DNA of 64,000 bases from Apilactobacillus quenuiae (GCF_002994005.1 NZ_POSN01000002.1:290113-354112), one strand, 5' to 3'; counted from the stretch's first letter, positions 35,000 through 43,502 are shown. The notes: generated from the letters alone by a model not told the origin. A program made the numbers and translations.

Positions 35000-36103
35000 T
35001 CTTTGAATTCCCGGTAGTAACCAAAAGTCGGCAACCCTTAAAACATCATTAATAATTTTAGGAATATCACGTGAATTATTTTCTAGTGCTTTAAATTCAT
35101 CTCGTGATTCAAAAACCACATATTGATCTAACAAATAATTACCACCAGTAATTAAACGAGCAGTCTTAAATAGTGTATATGAACGTTTCATATGTGAAGC
35201 ATTTGAAATAATAGTAACGGTTTTAGCATTATTTTCGTTTAAAATATCAGTTGAATTAACCGTATTTTGCACTGTATCGCGAGAATAATTTTCTTCAAAA
35301 ATCCGCTTGGCCTTAATTCCATGATTAATCAACCATTGTTTCATAACTTTAGCTTCAAAATCTGGTTCACGGGGCAATTTACCCCCACTCACCAAAATCC
35401 TAGTGTTAGGCATTCTTTTAGCTAATTTTAAACCAGCACGTAAACGTTTTTTTAGTTTTAATTTCATCTTACCTTCAGCCGTTAAAGAAGCCCCTAAGAT
35501 CACAATGAAATGTTTACTAGTATTGTCATCATAAACTCGATTTAAATTAGTTGTAAGGCGAATTGTTTTAAGTTCTTCTAAATACTTTAACCATCCCCCG
35601 ACTTGCTTAGTTTGTTGACTATCAATTTCATTTAAACGTGTTAGTGACCGCTTAAAGGCCTTTTGATTTTTATTAAACTGCGTATAAACAGCTAAACTCA
35701 ACAAAGCTTGATAATTATTAGGATTATTTTGCAAAACTCTTTGCCAAATAGCAGTGGCTACTGATAAATTTTTGCTAAGTCGATACATTGAAGCTAATCC
35801 TAACAAATATTTTTCACTATTAGGTGAGATCTTTAAAGCATCTTTGTATAGTTTAATCAATGTTTCATTATTGTATGATTTATTCATATTGTCATGATTA
35901 ACTGATAATAATACCGGCTTGTACCAGTAATTATAGCGAATAACTGCATCTAAAAAATTAAGTTTCTCAGGCTTACTAATAATGTGTTTCAAGTATTTTT
36001 GCACTGCACTATAAGAATAGTTAGAGTCATATTCTTGAATATGTTTACCACTAATAGAAAAACTAGAAATTTTATTAACAGCTTTTGATTTTAATAATTT
36101 CAT
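34997..36103 (-). CDS. YdcF/SanA-like DUF218 protein with N-terminal TPR-like region
   Basis: 368 aa. Residues about 75-170 look like two or three tetratricopeptide-type helical repeats (ALKISPNSEKYLLGLASMYRLS; AIWQRVLQNNPNNYQALLSLAVY). From about residue 195 the DUF218 (ElyC/SanA/YdcF) domain follows: IVILGASLTAEGKMK, TRILVSGGK, YSRDTVQNTVNS and VTIISNASHMKRS. DUF218 proteins are linked to envelope or SAM-binding functions but are poorly defined. No signal peptide or membrane helix is evident. RBS GAGGTGA. Confidence 0.82.
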   Translation of the reverse strand: MKLLKSKAVNKISSFSISGKHIQEYDSNYSYSAVQKYLKHIISKPEKLNFLDAVIRYNYWYKPVLLSVNHDNMNKSYNNETLIKLYKDALKISPNSEKYLLGLASMYRLSKNLSVATAIWQRVLQNNPNNYQALLSLAVYTQFNKNQKAFKRSLTRLNEIDSQQTKQVGGWLKYLEELKTIRLTTNLNRVYDDNTSKHFIVILGASLTAEGKMKLKLKKRLRAGLKLAKRMPNTRILVSGGKLPREPDFEAKVMKQWLINHGIKAKRIFEENYSRDTVQNTVNSTDILNENNAKTVTIISNASHMKRSYTLFKTARLITGGNYLLDQYVVFESRDEFKALENNSRDIPKIINDVLRVADFWLLPGIQR

Positions 36104-36196
36104 TATTAAATCACCTCAGTTTCCAAAATCTAACATCTATGAATTAAATCGATTATAAGACTATTTGTGAAAAAAAGTAATTATTTTGAATATAGT

Positions 36197-36745
36197 TTAT
36201 GTTTGAAGTGTGTAATCATAATGTGGATAACGTTTATGCATGAATTGTTTAGCCAATTTAAAACTACGATAATAATGTTCAGTCCCCCATAGACCAGCAC
36301 CATAAGCAGTGCTCAAAATTTGATGCCCATTATGTTTAGAAAAATTATAAAAAGCACCATCACCTGCACCTGCATTCCAAACAAGTACATCAATCCATTT
36401 CATTCCATGAACTTTAGCTTTTGACTTGTAAGAATATAACCAGTTAACCGTAGGACTCTTTTTAGATGAAGAATCACTTCCAATTGGATATTGTTTTTGC
36501 TGATTTAAATTATGTAAATATGCTTTATATGAATATTTACCACGTTTATACTCAAATACCTTCTTACCTATATAATATTTATCTTTACCATTCGAAGCAT
36601 ACCAATACCCGCGCATTGATTTAGAAAAAGAGGTAACAATAGCAGGCTTAAAAGCTGCTTTAGTAGTTACATGATAACTACCAACTAATATAAAAATTGA
36701 TAGTACGAATAAAAATGTTAAGAATAATTTGTTATTCAATTTCAT
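36197..36745 (-). CDS. Secreted protein, unknown, Tyr/Lys-rich
   Basis: 182 aa from ATG 36745, eight bases after GGGGGAT; an in-frame ATG at 36760 sits upstream of that RBS. Signal peptide in residues 1-30 (KLFLTFLFVLSIFILVGSYHV...TKA). The mature part is rich in Tyr, Lys and Trp (SMRGYWYASNGKDKYYIGKK; LWGTEHYYRSFKLAKQF), resembling small secreted proteins of lactobacilli that lack an assigned role. No LPxTG, no cysteine pair. Possibly cell-wall associated. Confidence 0.7.
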   Translation of the reverse strand: MKLNNKLFLTFLFVLSIFILVGSYHVTTKAAFKPAIVTSFSKSMRGYWYASNGKDKYYIGKKVFEYKRGKYSYKAYLHNLNQQKQYPIGSDSSSKKSPTVNWLYSYKSKAKVHGMKWIDVLVWNAGAGDGAFYNFSKHNGHQILSTAYGAGLWGTEHYYRSFKLAKQFMHKRYPHYDYTLQT

Positions 36746-36934
36746 TATATAATCCCCCATCTACTTAGAATATAGTACCAAATTGTTTAAAACTAAAGAA
36801 TAACCACCTTAATCATTTTAAATTGGCATTTTTCAGTCAGTATCTTTACAATAGACTTACTGAGTTTTTAATCTAAAGTTAAGTAATAAAAACTATAATC
36901 TAAATAAATTATTAAATATGGAGTTATGTAAATT

Positions 36935-37921
36935 ATGAATAATGAAGAAATGGAAAATCACAATTTAATTACCGCTTTCAAAAAAATGTGGTCCAACATG
37001 TTTTATATTGCAGGTAAAACTGAACGAGCTGATTTTTGGTTAGGCTATGTTACAGCAAGTATTATCGCCCTACTATTTTTTACAATTGTATTAGGGACTA
37101 ATGGTAATATTTTCGCAATTATTTTATTCTCAATTGTCGGTGCTTTCCACCTAATTATGACATTCACTGCCGCTATTCGTCGGCTACATGATGCTAACTT
37201 TTCAGGGCATTTTTTATGGCTATTGTTAATTCCAATTTTTGGTGTTGTGATTGTTTTTGTTTTACTAATCACACCTACTTCTGATGAAAATCGGCATGCA
37301 CCTTCTACTAAACCAGCTGGGGTCAAATGGGAAAGTAATATTTTAAACTGGATAATCATCATTGTGACTGCTTTAGCGTTATTTGGCATTAATGAACTTA
37401 TTTTAAATGCAGATAATAGCTACAATAATAAAATAGATGTTACTAATACTTCTAATAATGATGATTCAAGTAGCAGTGATAGTAGCTCCTCATCTCAAAG
37501 TAGTAGTTCTTCATCTGAACCGAGTGAATCTAGTTCTAGTGAACAAAGCTCTTCATCTGAAGAATCAAGTGACAAGAGTGAATCATCTAATGATGACGAG
37601 GATAATCAAAAAGATCAAGATAGTGACAAAGATAAAGATAATCAAGACCAAGAAGATAAAGATTCAGCTAGTGAACAAAGCTCTTCATCTGAAGATAGTA
37701 ATAAAGAAAATTCAGATGATAATGATGATCAAGATAAATCTAGTGATCAGTCTAATAACGATGATGATAAACAACAATCTGATGATCAAAAACAAGATAG
37801 TCAAAACAATGACCAAGCCAAAACTAACGATGATCAAAATAAACAACAAAGCCAAAATGAATCATCTGATCAGCAAAAAGCTGATGATAATAATGCAGCT
37901 AGTTCAAGTTCAGATAAATAA
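36935..37921 (+). CDS. DUF805 membrane protein with long Ser/Asp/Gln-rich tail
   Basis: 328 aa. Residues about 10-125 are a DUF805 domain: three membrane helices with the characteristic GKTERADFWLGY start, AAIRRLHDANFSGH loop and PTSDENRHAP end. A fourth helix (ILNWIIIIVTALALFGI) comes next. Residues about 175-328 are low complexity, dominated by Ser, Asp, Asn, Gln, Lys and Glu, and probably exposed outside the membrane. The tail contains a perfect 28-base internal repeat. Role unknown; the tail resembles a cell-wall-spanning or glycosylatable region. Confidence 0.8.
   Translation: MNNEEMENHNLITAFKKMWSNMFYIAGKTERADFWLGYVTASIIALLFFTIVLGTNGNIFAIILFSIVGAFHLIMTFTAAIRRLHDANFSGHFLWLLLIPIFGVVIVFVLLITPTSDENRHAPSTKPAGVKWESNILNWIIIIVTALALFGINELILNADNSYNNKIDVTNTSNNDDSSSSDSSSSSQSSSSSSEPSESSSSEQSSSSEESSDKSESSNDDEDNQKDQDSDKDKDNQDQEDKDSASEQSSSSEDSNKENSDDNDDQDKSSDQSNNDDDKQQSDDQKQDSQNNDQAKTNDDQNKQQSQNESSDQQKADDNNAASSSSDK
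37536..37695 (+). repeat. Two 28-base direct repeats inside the DUF805 tail
   Basis: Identical 28-base copies at 37536-37563 and 37668-37695, 132 bases apart, coding the Ser-Glu-Gln-Ser motif. The spacing is a multiple of three, so recombination between them would delete 44 residues in frame, allowing length variation of the tail. Confidence 0.85.
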
Positions 37922-37975
37922 ATATAATAAAAAATAATAATTTATAAAATAACGTATTTAATATAAAGTAGCAAA

Positions 37976-39712
37976 TTATTTTGATCTTTTAAGAAGTTCT
38001 GCTCTTAATTGCTCATCAACAGCATATATATACAACCCACGTACTCCTCTTTTCATTAAAACATTCAATTCATTATTTAATAAACTTTTAGAAATATCCA
38101 CTTTATCACCACTAGATAAGGTTCTTTGCTTTCTTGCATTTTTATTGTGACTAAATTCTGGATCATAAATTACTTTACCATTTCTAAATTTAACTGACGG
38201 TCCTATAATCAATCCACAATAATTTAAATCAAATCCTTGTATAGTAAATGTTGAACCAACTTCATCAATAGTTTGAGGCTGTTCAGCCCAAGAAAGTTTT
38301 TTATACTTTTTGGAAACTGGCAATTGTAAATTCCATGGTAATGAAAAACTTCCAATACTAACTTTCCAATAATCAGAATTTTTAGGCTTTTTATTTTTAT
38401 ATTCCCAGTCAAAAGTAGCAACAACTCTAGAAAGTCCATTTATTATATTCTCTTTTGCTTCATCATGATATTTAATTGCTCTATGTAACTCAGAAGGATC
38501 ATTAAAAATTTTTATTTCATAATTTTTATCTTTAGGGATATTAAGAATTCTATTTTTTGATATGAAGTTCTCTATCCATTTAATTGTATTTTTATTAGCT
38601 TGCATTCTATTCTGCTGTTTTAGTCGTATTAGACTGTTGTTTTCTTTAGCAGTATTAATTATTTCGTTATACTGACTTTTTTCTATATATTCTTCATAAG
38701 TGAGAACTTGATTAGGATCAATAACAGCTACAACAATATTAGCTCTCTTAATAAGATCTTCTAGCTGATTTTTACCTCTATATGCTTGTTTCCCTTGTGT
38801 AAGTAACAAATGTGCTTCATCTATCATAAGCATATCAACTTTTTTGTCTTTTATATGGTGCTTATTTAAAAACTTAGTTGGCTTATTAACTATATCGTCA
38901 CCAGCAATAGACTTTATACCTAATTTATAAGCAATATTTTTATAAACTTCTACTTGTTGATTATGATTAACTAGTAAGTAACTTTCTTTTGGAAAATTAG
39001 ATTTATTAATTGAATTAATTTCAGTAAATAAAGAACTTAGTAATACAGTTTTACCTGTCCCAGCTGAACCCTCAACTACAATAAGATTATTTTTTTTATC
39101 ATCTTTCATAGAATAACTCTCTTCAATTTTATTAATTATTTTATCCTTAGCATTTAACTGTTCATTTGTAAGTTTATGAAATGGTGAGGCTTTGAATATA
39201 GAAGAATTTCTTATGTCATCAATATCTGGAAATACATTAATATTATCTCTAGATAGTGCCTGCCACATATTAATAAAAATCTGTTGAAAATCCTGACTAG
39301 TATAATATAAATCTTGCCCATTAACTCTACGATTATTCAAATGGTCAATTGATTTATCGCTTAAAAGAAAGCGCATTAAGCCGTCCTCAATATCAAGGGT
39401 TAAAGACTTATTAAATTCCTTATGAGCAATGACTATAATTTTTGCACTATCAGATTTATTTAATTTGTTCCAGTCACCTCTTTTTGATTCATTTTTTAAA
39501 TGTTCATTTGTTCTTCTTATAATATTATTTGTTTCGCCTACATATGCTTTAAATTTATTATTTTTAACTTTATCAATTATTATATATACTGTTGGGTATC
39601 TGGTTATGAATTTATTATTATTGTCAGATTTAATAATTTCATTATTAGTATTAATATTATAATTATATTGTTTAATAATAGGTGTATAAGAATTTTTTAC
39701 CTTTTCGTTCAT
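37976..39712 (-). CDS. GIY-YIG nuclease-like plus DUF2075 P-loop NTPase
   Basis: 578 aa from ATG 39712, preceded by GAGGT; an upstream in-frame TTG overlaps the region of that RBS. N-terminal GIY-YIG-like domain (about 38-115): PTVYIIIDK and AYVGETNNIIRRTNEHL. From about residue 190 a DUF2075 helicase-like ATPase: Walker A VVEGSAGTGKT, Walker B MLMIDEAHLLL, motif III-like VVAVIDPNQVLTYEE, and EVGSTFTIQGFDLNYCGLIIGP with ALKRGVRG-type C-terminal motif (VLMKRGVRGLYIY). Such fusions are recurrent in phage-defence contexts. Divergent from a MazG-like gene, 40 bases away. Confidence 0.85.
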   Translation of the reverse strand: MNEKVKNSYTPIIKQYNYNINTNNEIIKSDNNNKFITRYPTVYIIIDKVKNNKFKAYVGETNNIIRRTNEHLKNESKRGDWNKLNKSDSAKIIVIAHKEFNKSLTLDIEDGLMRFLLSDKSIDHLNNRRVNGQDLYYTSQDFQQIFINMWQALSRDNINVFPDIDDIRNSSIFKASPFHKLTNEQLNAKDKIINKIEESYSMKDDKKNNLIVVEGSAGTGKTVLLSSLFTEINSINKSNFPKESYLLVNHNQQVEVYKNIAYKLGIKSIAGDDIVNKPTKFLNKHHIKDKKVDMLMIDEAHLLLTQGKQAYRGKNQLEDLIKRANIVVAVIDPNQVLTYEEYIEKSQYNEIINTAKENNSLIRLKQQNRMQANKNTIKWIENFISKNRILNIPKDKNYEIKIFNDPSELHRAIKYHDEAKENIINGLSRVVATFDWEYKNKKPKNSDYWKVSIGSFSLPWNLQLPVSKKYKKLSWAEQPQTIDEVGSTFTIQGFDLNYCGLIIGPSVKFRNGKVIYDPEFSHNKNARKQRTLSSGDKVDISKSLLNNELNVLMKRGVRGLYIYAVDEQLRAELLKRSK

Positions 39713-39752
39713 AATTAAAGACCTCACTCTTAAAATATTCAAGGAGAATTAA

Positions 39753-40061
39753 ATGGAATATAAAGAAATTTTAGAACAATTACATAGCTTCGACAAAAAA
39801 AGAGGCTGGGACAAATATCATTCGCTCATAAAATTATCTAGAGCGTTAGGAATTGAATCATCGGAAGTAGAAAAAATATTTCTATGGAAAAGTACCGACA
39901 AAGATTTATCTAAAGAAGATATTGACAACTTAAAAATGGAAATAGCTGATGTTCTAATATATGCATTTTACATGTGTGACAAATTAAATGTAAACCCTAA
40001 GGATATTGTTCAAAAGAAACTAAATATCAATAAAAATAGACATTGGAAATTTGATGATTAA
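39753..40061 (+). CDS. MazG-like nucleotide pyrophosphohydrolase
   Basis: 102 aa, all-alpha NTP pyrophosphatase fold. EESSEV-type metal motif is seen as GIESSEVEKIF (about 30-40), and the second EIADVLIYAFYMCD (about 67-80), which supply the Glu/Asp Mg2+ ligands. Small MazG proteins cleave nucleoside or deoxynucleoside triphosphates to monophosphates. Divergent from the DUF2075 gene with only 40 bases between the two starts, so the two are probably co-regulated. RBS AAGGAG precedes the ATG. In a defence setting it could deplete dNTPs (inference). Confidence 0.85.
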   Translation: MEYKEILEQLHSFDKKRGWDKYHSLIKLSRALGIESSEVEKIFLWKSTDKDLSKEDIDNLKMEIADVLIYAFYMCDKLNVNPKDIVQKKLNINKNRHWKFDD

Positions 40062-40152
40062 GATATAAAAAATAATTTCAATTAATATTTTCACTTTAAT
40101 TATGATAATTTAATGATTATCAAAAAGATTGTCATATTATTCCTTTCAAAAA

Positions 40153-40195
40153 TAAAAAACATCTTAACCAAAATAATGGTTGAGATGTTTTTGTT
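40153..40195. terminator. Bidirectional terminator
   Basis: Stem AAAAACATCT-AACC/GGTT-AGATGTTTTT between the MazG-like gene and the convergent MrcB-like gene. Confidence 0.85.
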
Positions 40196-40233
40196 CATAT
40201 ATGTATAACATTTATTGTATCATATATATAAAA

Positions 40234-41361
40234 TTATCGAATAGAAGCTTGATATTTTGTAGGATACAAATTTAACTTAGATTCAATATCTCCATCTATA
40301 TAGAAATAATTCCAATCTCTTTTGTTAGCAAAATATACTCTTGCAATTACATATTGATAAGATATTTTTTTCATTGCTTTTAGTTCATTAGAAGTTATAT
40401 AAAAATTTGAATTCTTATCGCCAGTAGTAGATTTAACTTCAACATACAGATCATTTCCCTTTTCATCAAAAGAGTGGATATCATATCCTAATCCATCACC
40501 TTGGGTAATGGAAACTTGTTCTACCTTGTTTGCTAAATCGCTCATTCTCAAACGATTTAACTTATTCTTTTCAACATCCATTATTTTTTGTTCACCTAAA
40601 AAACCAACTTTAGAATTTTCTTCTTCATTTGCTATATAATCTATATTTTTAGTTAAGTGCAAATATTTTTTATGTTTAATATCTGTATGAATATGAATAT
40701 TATTATTTTCTTTGTCTAAATCATAAGATTCGTAATTTGAAGTAATTTTTAAAATATAATTAATTGAATTATCAACATCAGTAGGATCATACATAATTTG
40801 TTTTGTATCTCTTAAATACTCAATCATTGTAAGCAAATCTTTTAACATTCGATCATTATCTGGTAAATGACTTTTGCTATAAGAAAAATGATAAATAGCC
40901 CCTAGTTCATAACCTTTAGGTAGTTTAGCGTTGCTTTTCAAATCAATTAAATCATTTGATATTTTATTATCCTTACAACCCAATCTATGTTGAAAATACT
41001 TAGTAACTAACCTTATGTATTCATTTCCCTTAGTTTTAAATCTTTTATTATATCTTGTATATCCTTGCATTAAACACAAATAAGTCTTTTGCATATCAGC
41101 TGAAAACAAGTAAACAATATAAAATCCTTTTGTTGCAGATTTAGTAATATTAGTATCGAAAATACCAATCCAAGGAACTGTTGCCCAATTTCCTTTTCCT
41201 GGTGATCCAACGGTATAATAGTCCATCAACACATAATCAGGAACTATCTTATTAAGTCCATTTCTTAATATTTTTGCAATTTGATTATTAGCAAATTTTG
41301 TATTATTTTTATCGATTGGATATTCATCCATAACATACTCTATCAGAGATTTTAAATTCAT
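40234..41361 (-). CDS. MrcB_N (DUF3578) plus DUF3883 nuclease-like protein
   Basis: 375 aa. Residues about 1-175 match the MrcB N-terminal domain: YTVGSPGKGNWATVPWIGIF, then SATKGFYIVYLFSAD, known as a modified-DNA-binding module in McrBC-like systems. Residues about 235-365 match DUF3883, a PD-(D/E)xK-like domain: VGFLGEQKIMDVEKNKL, VSITQGDGLGYDIHSFDE, DLYVEVKSTTG, with Asp and the E-x-K catalytic pair intact. No GTPase or helicase domain, so it may act as a stand-alone type IV restriction-like nuclease or need the neighbouring DUF2075 NTPase. Forms a probable defence cluster with it. Confidence 0.85.
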   Translation of the reverse strand: MNLKSLIEYVMDEYPIDKNNTKFANNQIAKILRNGLNKIVPDYVLMDYYTVGSPGKGNWATVPWIGIFDTNITKSATKGFYIVYLFSADMQKTYLCLMQGYTRYNKRFKTKGNEYIRLVTKYFQHRLGCKDNKISNDLIDLKSNAKLPKGYELGAIYHFSYSKSHLPDNDRMLKDLLTMIEYLRDTKQIMYDPTDVDNSINYILKITSNYESYDLDKENNNIHIHTDIKHKKYLHLTKNIDYIANEEENSKVGFLGEQKIMDVEKNKLNRLRMSDLANKVEQVSITQGDGLGYDIHSFDEKGNDLYVEVKSTTGDKNSNFYITSNELKAMKKISYQYVIARVYFANKRDWNYFYIDGDIESKLNLYPTKYQASIR

Positions 41362-41387
41362 ATGTAAGCTCCTTAATCAAACATTCA

Positions 41388-41690
41388 CTATTTAATAAAA
41401 TAAATTATTTCAAAAGCAAAGACAATCATTGTCACAAAAACTATTGCACTGATGCATGAGATAATTGTACCTGCTATCGCTAAGCCTTTAGGCTTCCTAG
41501 ATAATCCAATGATGGAAAAAATAATTCCCAATATCCAAAGAATAATGCTAGAAGGTGAAAAGATTGTAGCAAAAATTGCAACAATCGATAATACAAACCC
41601 AGCAGTTCCCATATTATTTGGTTCATTAACATCCGTGATTCTATTATTTTCAAATTCTTGGTGGTGATTTCTCTTTTCATTACTATCCAT
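41388..41690 (-). CDS. DUF4190-like small membrane protein
   Basis: 100 aa from ATG 41690, eight bases after TTAGGAG. The N-terminal 30 residues are hydrophilic (NEKRNHHQEFENNR), then MGTAGFVLSIVAIF and GLSRKPKGLAIAGTIIS, the pattern of DUF4190 proteins with two long membrane hairpins. Function unknown. Just downstream of the MrcB-like gene's 5' side on the same strand, with a 26-base gap, so read-through into the defence gene is possible. Confidence 0.65.
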   Translation of the reverse strand: MDSNEKRNHHQEFENNRITDVNEPNNMGTAGFVLSIVAIFATIFSPSSIILWILGIIFSIIGLSRKPKGLAIAGTIISCISAIVFVTMIVFAFEIIYFIK

Positions 41691-41784
41691 AATTAATCTC
41701 CTAAAACACTTATTATCTAAAATCATTTTAACTTAATTTAATCAAAGAAATATAGTAACATAGTTTAGAAAGGGGGTGAATAAA

Positions 41785-42111
41785 ATGGATAATAAACTTT
41801 CAATTAATAAATATGCTGCAATATTCAATATTATTGCTATTATTTTACAAATTGCAGCAAGAGTTATGGCAACAACATCACATTCAATTTCAATTGGCGT
41901 TGCTGGAATTATCATTATAATTGTTGCATTAATCACAATAATTTTAAATATAATTGCATTAGTACAAGATAATAAAAATAACCTCTCAAAATCTGGTGCT
42001 ATTTTAGGAATTATTGGTGGTGTCTTCTTATTTATTTTTGGATTGGTTGGATGGATTTTACTAATCATTTCAACTATTCAATTGTTTAATCAAAAGACTT
42101 CTAATAATTAG
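41785..42111 (+). CDS. Small membrane protein, DUF4064-like
   Basis: 108 aa from ATG 41785, right after the RBS AAAGGGGGTGA; an in-frame GTG (41776) is part of that RBS. Three to four membrane segments (about 12-29, 38-63 and 79-102) with a polar loop KNNLSKSGAILGIIGG. The repeat of small, Ile-rich membrane proteins in this region (41.4, 41.8 and 42.2 kb) suggests a cluster of short envelope proteins. Function unknown. Confidence 0.65.
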   Translation: MDNKLSINKYAAIFNIIAIILQIAARVMATTSHSISIGVAGIIIIIVALITIILNIIALVQDNKNNLSKSGAILGIIGGVFLFIFGLVGWILLIISTIQLFNQKTSNN

Positions 42112-42116
42112 TTATT

Positions 42117-42164
42117 TAAAAATACCATGAAAAGGTAATTATTACCTTTTCATGGTATTTTTGA
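42117..42164. terminator. Bidirectional terminator, long perfect stem
   Basis: A stem of about 21 bp (AAAAATACCATGAAAAGGTAA and complement) with a minimal loop. Confidence 0.9.
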
Positions 42165-42180
42165 TTTATATAACATTTTT

Positions 42181-42357
42181 TTAATGATTTTTATGATTAA
42201 TACTTGTGACTAAACTAATAATTGCTTCTGCCAACATCCCTACTGCCATCATTTTCATTGCCAACATTTGAGACATCATATTATCACTAAAAGCAAAGTA
42301 CAATAAGATTAAATAAAAAATCACAAAGCAAATTGAAATAATCCTAGAATTACACAT
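42181..42357 (-). CDS. Small two-helix membrane protein
   Basis: 58 aa from ATG 42357 with AAGGAG nine bases upstream. Two membrane segments (about 4-22 and 28-47), methionine-rich centre (MMSQMLAMKMMAVGML), polar end (SINHKNH). Not recognised. The methionine richness could suggest metal contact, but that is only a guess. Confidence 0.5.
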   Translation of the reverse strand: MCNSRIISICFVIFYLILLYFAFSDNMMSQMLAMKMMAVGMLAEAIISLVTSINHKNH

Positions 42358-42429
42358 AATCAAGCGCTCCTTATTTAACATCTACATATATTTTAGAACT
42401 ATTATAAAGTAATAACAAGTATTGATAGC

Positions 42430-42474
42430 ATAAAAAATAAGCTAACGAAAACTGAAACGTCTTCGCTAGCTCAT
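42430..42474 (-). terminator. Terminator of the hsp20 pair
   Basis: Stem AGCTAGCGAA/TTCGTTAGCT with a loop of about 12 bases, followed leftward by TTATTTTTT. Confidence 0.75.
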
Positions 42475-42488
42475 TTAATTAATTATGA

Positions 42489-42905
42489 TTAATCAATATT
42501 AATTTCATGTTTTGATTTATCTTTTGCTTCTTTTGGTAATGTAATCTTCAAAATTCCTCCATCATATGATGCTGAAATTTTATCATTTTCAACATTAGGT
42601 AGATAGAATGCACGGCTAACATTACTAGATGAACGTTCACTTCTAATCAATTGTCCATCCTTGTCTTTTTGATCTTTATTCAAATCATGAACAGCGTGAA
42701 TACTTAAAGTATCATTACGATAGTCCAAGTCAATATCATTCTTCTTGAAACCAGGTAATTCAGCATTTACTTCAAAGCTATTATCATTTTCAATAACATC
42801 AGTCTTCATTTTAGAAGTATTAGCAAAGTTTTTACCAAAATCTCCAAAAAAGTTTTCCATTGGATCTAACATATCAAAAGCACCATTTCTTAATTCATTA
42901 GCCAT
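42489..42905 (-). CDS. Hsp20/alpha-crystallin small heat-shock protein (copy 2)
   Basis: 138 aa. Alpha-crystallin domain from about residue 35 (MKTDVIENDNSFEVNAELPGF) to the end, including the family ending AELPGFKKNDIDLDY and ASYDGGILKITLPK. ATP-independent holdase that binds unfolding proteins. It follows a closely similar copy 42 bases upstream; both share FFGDFGKNF and the C-terminal YDGGILKITLPKEAKD, so they arose by tandem duplication. RBS AGGGGGAT. Expressed with the upstream copy from the CtsR/CIRCE-controlled promoter. Confidence 0.93.
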   Translation of the reverse strand: MANELRNGAFDMLDPMENFFGDFGKNFANTSKMKTDVIENDNSFEVNAELPGFKKNDIDLDYRNDTLSIHAVHDLNKDQKDKDGQLIRSERSSSNVSRAFYLPNVENDKISASYDGGILKITLPKEAKDKSKHEINID

Positions 42906-42947
42906 AATACAATCCCCCTATATTTTTATATTTATTTAATTTTTTAA

Positions 42948-43373
42948 TTAGTCAATATTAATCTTATGCTTGCTATTATCTTTTGCTTCTTTTGGTAATG
43001 TAATCTTCAAAATTCCCCCATCATATGATGCTGAAATTTTATCATTTTCAATACCAGGTAGATAGAATGAACGTGAAGTGTTACGTGCTGTACGTTCTTT
43101 TCTAATGACACGTCCTTCTTTATTATTATCTTCCTTCTTCAAATCGTGTGTTGCACGAATAGTTAAATTATCATTTTCGTAATCAATATGAATATTATCT
43201 TTTTTAAAGCCAGGTAATTCAGAGGTTACTACGTAATCATTTTGGTTTTCAGTAACGTCAGTTTTCATTTGATTACTAGCGATTGAATTGAAAAAGTTCT
43301 TACCAAAATCTCCAAAGAAATCATCGGTTGGTTCAAATACACCTAAATCACTATTTCTTAATTCATTAGCCAT
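42948..43373 (-). CDS. Hsp20/alpha-crystallin small heat-shock protein (copy 1)
   Basis: 141 aa from ATG 43373, behind AAAGGGG; an in-frame TTG six bases upstream is rejected. Alpha-crystallin domain with TSELPGFKKDNIHIDY, RSFYLPGIENDK and YDGGILKITLPK. First gene of a two-gene hsp20 operon. The upstream region carries a sigma-A promoter overlapped by CtsR-like repeats and a CIRCE element, so heat shock should release two repressors. The copies differ mostly in the first 35 residues and the middle loop, possibly to make mixed oligomers. Confidence 0.93.
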   Translation of the reverse strand: MANELRNSDLGVFEPTDDFFGDFGKNFFNSIASNQMKTDVTENQNDYVVTSELPGFKKDNIHIDYENDNLTIRATHDLKKEDNNKEGRVIRKERTARNTSRSFYLPGIENDKISASYDGGILKITLPKEAKDNSKHKINID

Positions 43374-43439
43374 AATCAAAAACCCCTTTCAAAAGTCTTT
43401 ATTATTTGTTGATTTGTTATTTCCTTATCAACAGTTTCT

Positions 43440-43470
43440 ATATTAGTCAGTAATGGTCAGATAGTCAAGA
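43440..43470 (-). promoter_or_regulatory. hsp20 promoter with overlapping CtsR-type heptad repeats
   Basis: Minus-strand -35 TTGACT (43463-43468) and -10 TAATAT (43440-43445) are 17 bases apart. Read on the + strand, the spacer and -35 contain AGTCAGT-AAT-GGTCAGA followed by AGTCAAG, close to the CtsR consensus of two (A/G)GTCAAA heptads separated by three bases. CtsR bound here would block the promoter. Confidence 0.7.
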
Positions 43471-43475
43471 GAAAA

Positions 43476-43502
43476 GTAGCACTCTTTTTAAAATAGTGCT
43501 AA
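43476..43502. promoter_or_regulatory. CIRCE element (HrcA operator)
   Basis: GTAGCACTC-N9-TAGTGCTAA matches the CIRCE consensus TTAGCACTC-N9-GAGTGCTAA at 8 of 9 positions in each arm. It sits just upstream of the hsp20 -35 box, next to the CtsR-like repeats. Confidence 0.85.

Noticed and set aside
37437-37921. Short repeats that might suggest a CRISPR array
   Set aside because: The repeats are part of a Ser/Asp-coding tail, differ in spacing, and there are no cas genes in the window.
43476-43502. AGCACT/AGTGCT hairpin as a terminator
   Set aside because: It fits the CIRCE consensus with exactly nine bases between arms, and a better terminator for GH25 is already present at 43544-43578.
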